64,000 bases of DNA from an uncultured Roseobacter sp. (GTDB lineage: Bacteria; Pseudomonadota; Alphaproteobacteria; Rhodobacterales; Rhodobacteraceae). The notes under the pieces were generated by a model that was not told the DNA's origin, did not search any database, and saw only the letters and a list, made by a program, of their open reading frames with translations. How positions within the stretch are numbered: position 1 is the first letter of the stretch; each line of letters begins with the position of its first letter. Below, one piece after another: positions 61,982 to 64,000 of the stretch. The translations under genes and the position numbers were made by a program. The stretch is taken from the NCBI GenBank assembly GCA_947501635.1, contig CANMWT010000006.1:124001-188000 (forward strand), in the 5' to 3' direction.

Positions 61982-62701
61982 CTAGAGAACCTTGATGACG
62001 TCCTTGTCGATGGCCAGCATATAGCCGCGCCGCGCGATATTCTTGACCAGTAGTTCAGACACGATCTGATTGCCCAGCGTGTCGCGCAGCCTTTTGATCC
62101 TTGTAGCGCCGGCCGCTTCCTCACAGTCTGATGGTTTTCTGCCAGAGATGACACCTTCGATTTCCGAGCCGGACAAGACATCGTCGTCCATGCGCGCTTC
62201 TGCAAGCACGGACATGGTTTCCATAGCGGCATCTGTCAGTTTGAAGCCCAGATTGTTGAGATACACCGTGTTTTCCTCACGGCTGATGAGCAGAGAGTTA
62301 ACCTGAATGCCGGCGCGTTCGATCTGAGCCATACGGCGGTTGAAGCCGACGAGGAGCACAAGAAAAATGAGTGCTGCGATCAGCATCGTGGTGGCAAAGA
62401 CCAGCAGCACGAAGATTACGACACGGTAGCTGGCCAGCGTATCGGAAAAAGCTGTGCCCGATTGCGCGAGTATTTCGAGCAGCTTGATCTCGGCTTGTGC
62501 CGTCAGATCATTGTTTTCAACAAAGAGCCTCTCGACGCGGGCGTTGAAGGCATTGGCGTCGGGCAGCGCCCAAAAGAGAAACCCTGCTGAGATGGCGAGA
62601 AGAGCAAGGATACCGGCGATGCCGAACCCAACAATGCGGCCGCCCGAGCGGCGCATTTCAATAGCGGAGGTAGAATGATCCCGCACTCTTTTTCCTTTCA
62701 T
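61982..62701 (-). CDS. Membrane-anchored protein with C-terminal OmpR-type winged helix
   Basis: 239 residues from the ATG at 62701; a TTG at 62719 and ATG at 62656 are alternatives. Two membrane helices (IVGFGIAGILALLAISAGFLFWAL; VVIFVLLVFATTMLIAALIFLVLLV) enclose a ~60-residue periplasmic segment. Cytoplasmic residues about 150-239 look like a winged helix of the PhoB/OmpR effector type: TVYLNNLGFKLTDAAMETMSVLAEA, then TRIKRLRDTLGNQIVSELLVKNIARRGYML. Known ToxR/CadC proteins have this domain at the N-terminus, so the order here is reversed. It overlaps the 62658 gene by 44 bp. Confidence 0.68.
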   Translation of the reverse strand: MKGKRVRDHSTSAIEMRRSGGRIVGFGIAGILALLAISAGFLFWALPDANAFNARVERLFVENNDLTAQAEIKLLEILAQSGTAFSDTLASYRVVIFVLLVFATTMLIAALIFLVLLVGFNRRMAQIERAGIQVNSLLISREENTVYLNNLGFKLTDAAMETMSVLAEARMDDDVLSGSEIEGVISGRKPSDCEEAAGATRIKRLRDTLGNQIVSELLVKNIARRGYMLAIDKDVIKVL

Positions 62702-62945
62702 CAAGGCCGTCTTTCTCAAAGACCGATACCACGTTCAGCAAGGTCCAGCCGGCAGCCGAAAGCCGTGGTTCGAGTTCTCTGGCCGCCGCCTTCTTTGAGC
62801 ACTGGGTGACCTCGGCCACGCCGTAGTGAAGCCGCAGCGGATTGTCTTGTTTGGCTTTGTAATCGGCATAGCAACCGGCAGCATGTGCCTGACCGGACAA
62901 TACCAGCGCCAAAAGCGCGATTGGAATCTGTTTCACGAGTTTCAT
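62658..62945 (-). CDS. Small secreted protein of unknown function
   Basis: 95 residues from the ATG at 62945. Signal peptide MKLVKQIPIALLALVLSGQAHA, then a short domain with two Cys (AGCYADYKAK; VTQCSKKAA). No family recognised. Its 3' end overlaps the start of the winged-helix membrane protein, so it may be made with it and be a periplasmic partner; that is inference. Confidence 0.62.
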   Translation of the reverse strand: MKLVKQIPIALLALVLSGQAHAAGCYADYKAKQDNPLRLHYGVAEVTQCSKKAAARELEPRLSAAGWTLLNVVSVFEKDGLDERKKSAGSFYLRY

Positions 62946-63119
62946 GGCCCAGACCCTGATCAGGATCGCCGGGATATTCAATATCAAAAGGGTTTTGCGG
63001 CGGATGTTATCGGATAGCGGGGTCGCGATATTGCCTGACTGACAGTGGTGCGCCCAGTTTTGTTCAAGAGGCCGGCGCGTAGATCGCGGCCTGCAGTAAC
63101 AACAATAAGGACCATATTC

Positions 63120-63599
63120 ATGTCTCGCAAATTCATCGCCACGGTTGTTGCCGTCGCCGTTTCAGTCACTTTGGCGGGTCAGGGGCCTGCCCGCGCGGAT
63201 GAAGATCTTGCCCGGTTGCTCGCCACGGTGGTCGGGGTGGCCATCGTGGGGGCAGTGGTGAACAACAGTCTGGAGAAGGCTGACAAGGATCGTGTCAGCC
63301 GTAATCGGATTGCCTATTCCCGCGCCCGGCCTGCGGTGACACCGCGTGGAGAAGTAATAAGACGCGCGCGGCCGCCCGGACATGCAAAGCGGTTTTTGCC
63401 GGGCGATTGTTTGCGGTCTTTCGATACGAGAGACGGCCGCTTGCGCGTTTTCGGGAAGAGGTGCTTGGAGCGCAATTATGATTTTGTGCGCAGCTTGCCC
63501 CGTGCCTGCAAGGTGACATTTCGGACGCAGGGCAAGAAACGTCAGGGATATCGCGCGCGGTGTTTGCGCCGTTCCGGGTACTATCTGGCTCGACGCTGA
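63120..63599 (+). CDS. Secreted basic protein of unknown function
   Basis: 159 residues from the ATG at 63120. Signal peptide MSRKFIATVVAVAVSVTLAGQGPARA. Residues about 30-55 (LARLLATVVGVAIVGAVV) are hydrophobic. The C-terminal half is rich in Arg, with Cys in DCLRSFDTRDGRLRVFGKRCLERNY, then RACKVTF and RCLRRSGYY, four Cys that could form two disulphides. I do not recognise a family. A strong terminator follows 46 bp later. Confidence 0.68.
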   Translation: MSRKFIATVVAVAVSVTLAGQGPARADEDLARLLATVVGVAIVGAVVNNSLEKADKDRVSRNRIAYSRARPAVTPRGEVIRRARPPGHAKRFLPGDCLRSFDTRDGRLRVFGKRCLERNYDFVRSLPRACKVTFRTQGKKRQGYRARCLRRSGYYLARR

Positions 63600-63645
63600 A
63601 TGCGGGCTGATCGAGACTGGGTGCAACCGTGCCCGGTCTCTGACT

Positions 63646-63674
63646 GGGGGGCGTTCGGGCGCCCCTCTTTTTTT
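63646..63674 (+). terminator. Rho-independent terminator
   Basis: GGGGCG/CGCCCC stem (63648-63653 with 63660-63665), TTCGGG loop, then TC and a run of seven T. A second hairpin GCCCCGT/ACGGGGC follows at 63675-63690. It ends the secreted protein gene. Confidence 0.85.
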
Positions 63675-63697
63675 GCCCCGTGAACGGGGCGGATTTC

Positions 63698-63734
63698 ATG
63701 CCTCCGGCGGGGATATTTGAAGACCAAAGAAGCG
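63698..63734 (+). repeat. Dispersed intergenic repeat, copy C
   Basis: TGCCTCCGGCGGGGATATTT, then GA, AGACCAAAGAAG. Matches copy B almost exactly. It lies between the terminator at 63646 and rnhB. Confidence 0.75.
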
Positions 63735-63776
63735 TGAAGGGTTGCAGGTTTTTGGCGTTGGGTAGATGAACAGGAG

Positions 63777-64000
63777 ATGGGTCCTGATTTTGAGATTGAA
63801 AAAGCGATGCTGGCGTCGGGAGTTTGTCGTGTGGCCGGCGTTGATGAAGTTGGGCGCGGCCCGTTGGCGGGACCGGTCACCGCAGCAGCGGTGGTGCTTG
63901 ATCCGGCGCGCATACCGGATGGGCTGAACGATTCAAAAGTGGTGTCGCCAAAGCGACGTGCGGCGCTGGCTGCGGCCTTGGCGGCCTGTGCTGATGTGAG
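63777..64000 (+). CDS. rnhB: Ribonuclease HII, N-terminal part (runs off window end)
   Basis: About 74 residues are visible from the ATG at 63777 ([21 protein letters not shown]); the reading frame is still open at base 64000. [23 protein letters not shown] holds the metal-binding Asp-Glu ([12 protein letters not shown]), and [12 protein letters not shown] follows, both typical of type 2 RNase H. The enzyme removes ribonucleotides and RNA primers from DNA. AGGAG directly precedes the ATG, closer than usual, so the start is slightly uncertain, but no other in-frame start lies between it and the upstream stop at 63735. Confidence 0.93.
   Translation, partial: MGPDFEIEKAMLASGVCRVAGVDEVGRGPLAGPVTAAAVVLDPARIPDGLNDSKVVSPKRRAALAAALAACADV

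Noticed and set aside
1-64000. CRISPR arrays, IS elements, prophage, tRNA genes
   Set aside because: No regularly spaced direct repeats, transposase or integrase motifs, or tRNA-like sequences were seen on either strand.

Overview
The window is a chromosomal segment of an alphaproteobacterium, most likely a Rhodobacterales / Roseobacter-group member. Support for this: high-GC, densely packed genes with many 4-bp ATGA/GTGA overlaps; an error-prone polymerase pair (imuB, dnaE2) each preceded by an alphaproteobacterial GAAC-N7-GAAC type LexA box; a membrane ferritin-like iron exporter (mbfA) behind an Irr-type palindrome; and families typical of the group (DUF2794, DUF1285, CHCC zinc finger, YhhQ, DUF4159/BatA operon). 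I see no tRNA or rRNA genes, no CRISPR array, no insertion sequence and no prophage. It reads as core chromosome with several unusual genes.

Layout. 1-5.5 kb: partial DMT transporter, arfB, a SpoIIAA-like protein, a tiny minus-strand unit with a perfect Shine-Dalgarno sequence and a terminator, queuosine-precursor transporter yhhQ, then a UMF1 transporter - MepA lipoprotein - phytase-like esterase operon. 5.6-11 kb: yggT, recQ, yaaA and a soluble hybrid histidine kinase. 11-18 kb: a four-gene, fully overlapping moxR - DUF58 - BatA/DUF4159 - GATase-like membrane operon, divergent from a DUF1285 gene. 18.6-26 kb: an SDR with an altered catalytic motif, polA, small genes and dnaE2. 26-30 kb: gpmI - envC-like - ctpA operon closed by a strong terminator. 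30-33.3 kb: two uncharacterised genes and ilvD. 33.5-40.8 kb: a giant ABC-like protein with a degenerate ATPase and a cyclic-nucleotide-binding domain, coupled to a CPBP protease; then accD-folC and zapE.

41-47 kb: MFS transporter; an abhydrolase / HAD / yaiI / fghA run; AEC transporter; mbfA. 47-50 kb: TetR, imuB, DUF2794. 50-52.6 kb: NlpC/P60 and M17 peptidase pair and a small helical protein. 52.7-55.3 kb: beta-carbonic anhydrase, SbtA-type bicarbonate permease and SbtB-type PII protein, which together look like a bicarbonate uptake module, then a ribbon-helix-helix-like protein. 55.4-57.8 kb: membrane glycerophosphodiesterase overlapping a secreted phospholipase A2-like gene. 57.8-64 kb: class II cytochrome c, asd, HpaI-type aldolase, a small membrane protein + HlyD adaptor pair, a membrane-anchored protein with a C-terminal OmpR-type winged helix, two secreted small proteins, and the start of rnhB.

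Most notable: (1) the pseudo-ATPase ABC/cNMP protein; (2) the carbonic anhydrase-SbtA-SbtB module; (3) the PLA2-GDPD pair; (4) the split SOS mutagenesis genes, with dnaE2 apparently lacking its C-terminal OB domain; (5) the compact perfect-Shine-Dalgarno mini-gene near 1.5 kb; (6) a dispersed intergenic repeat seen three times. Functions are inferred from recognisable motifs only; no search or alignment could be run.
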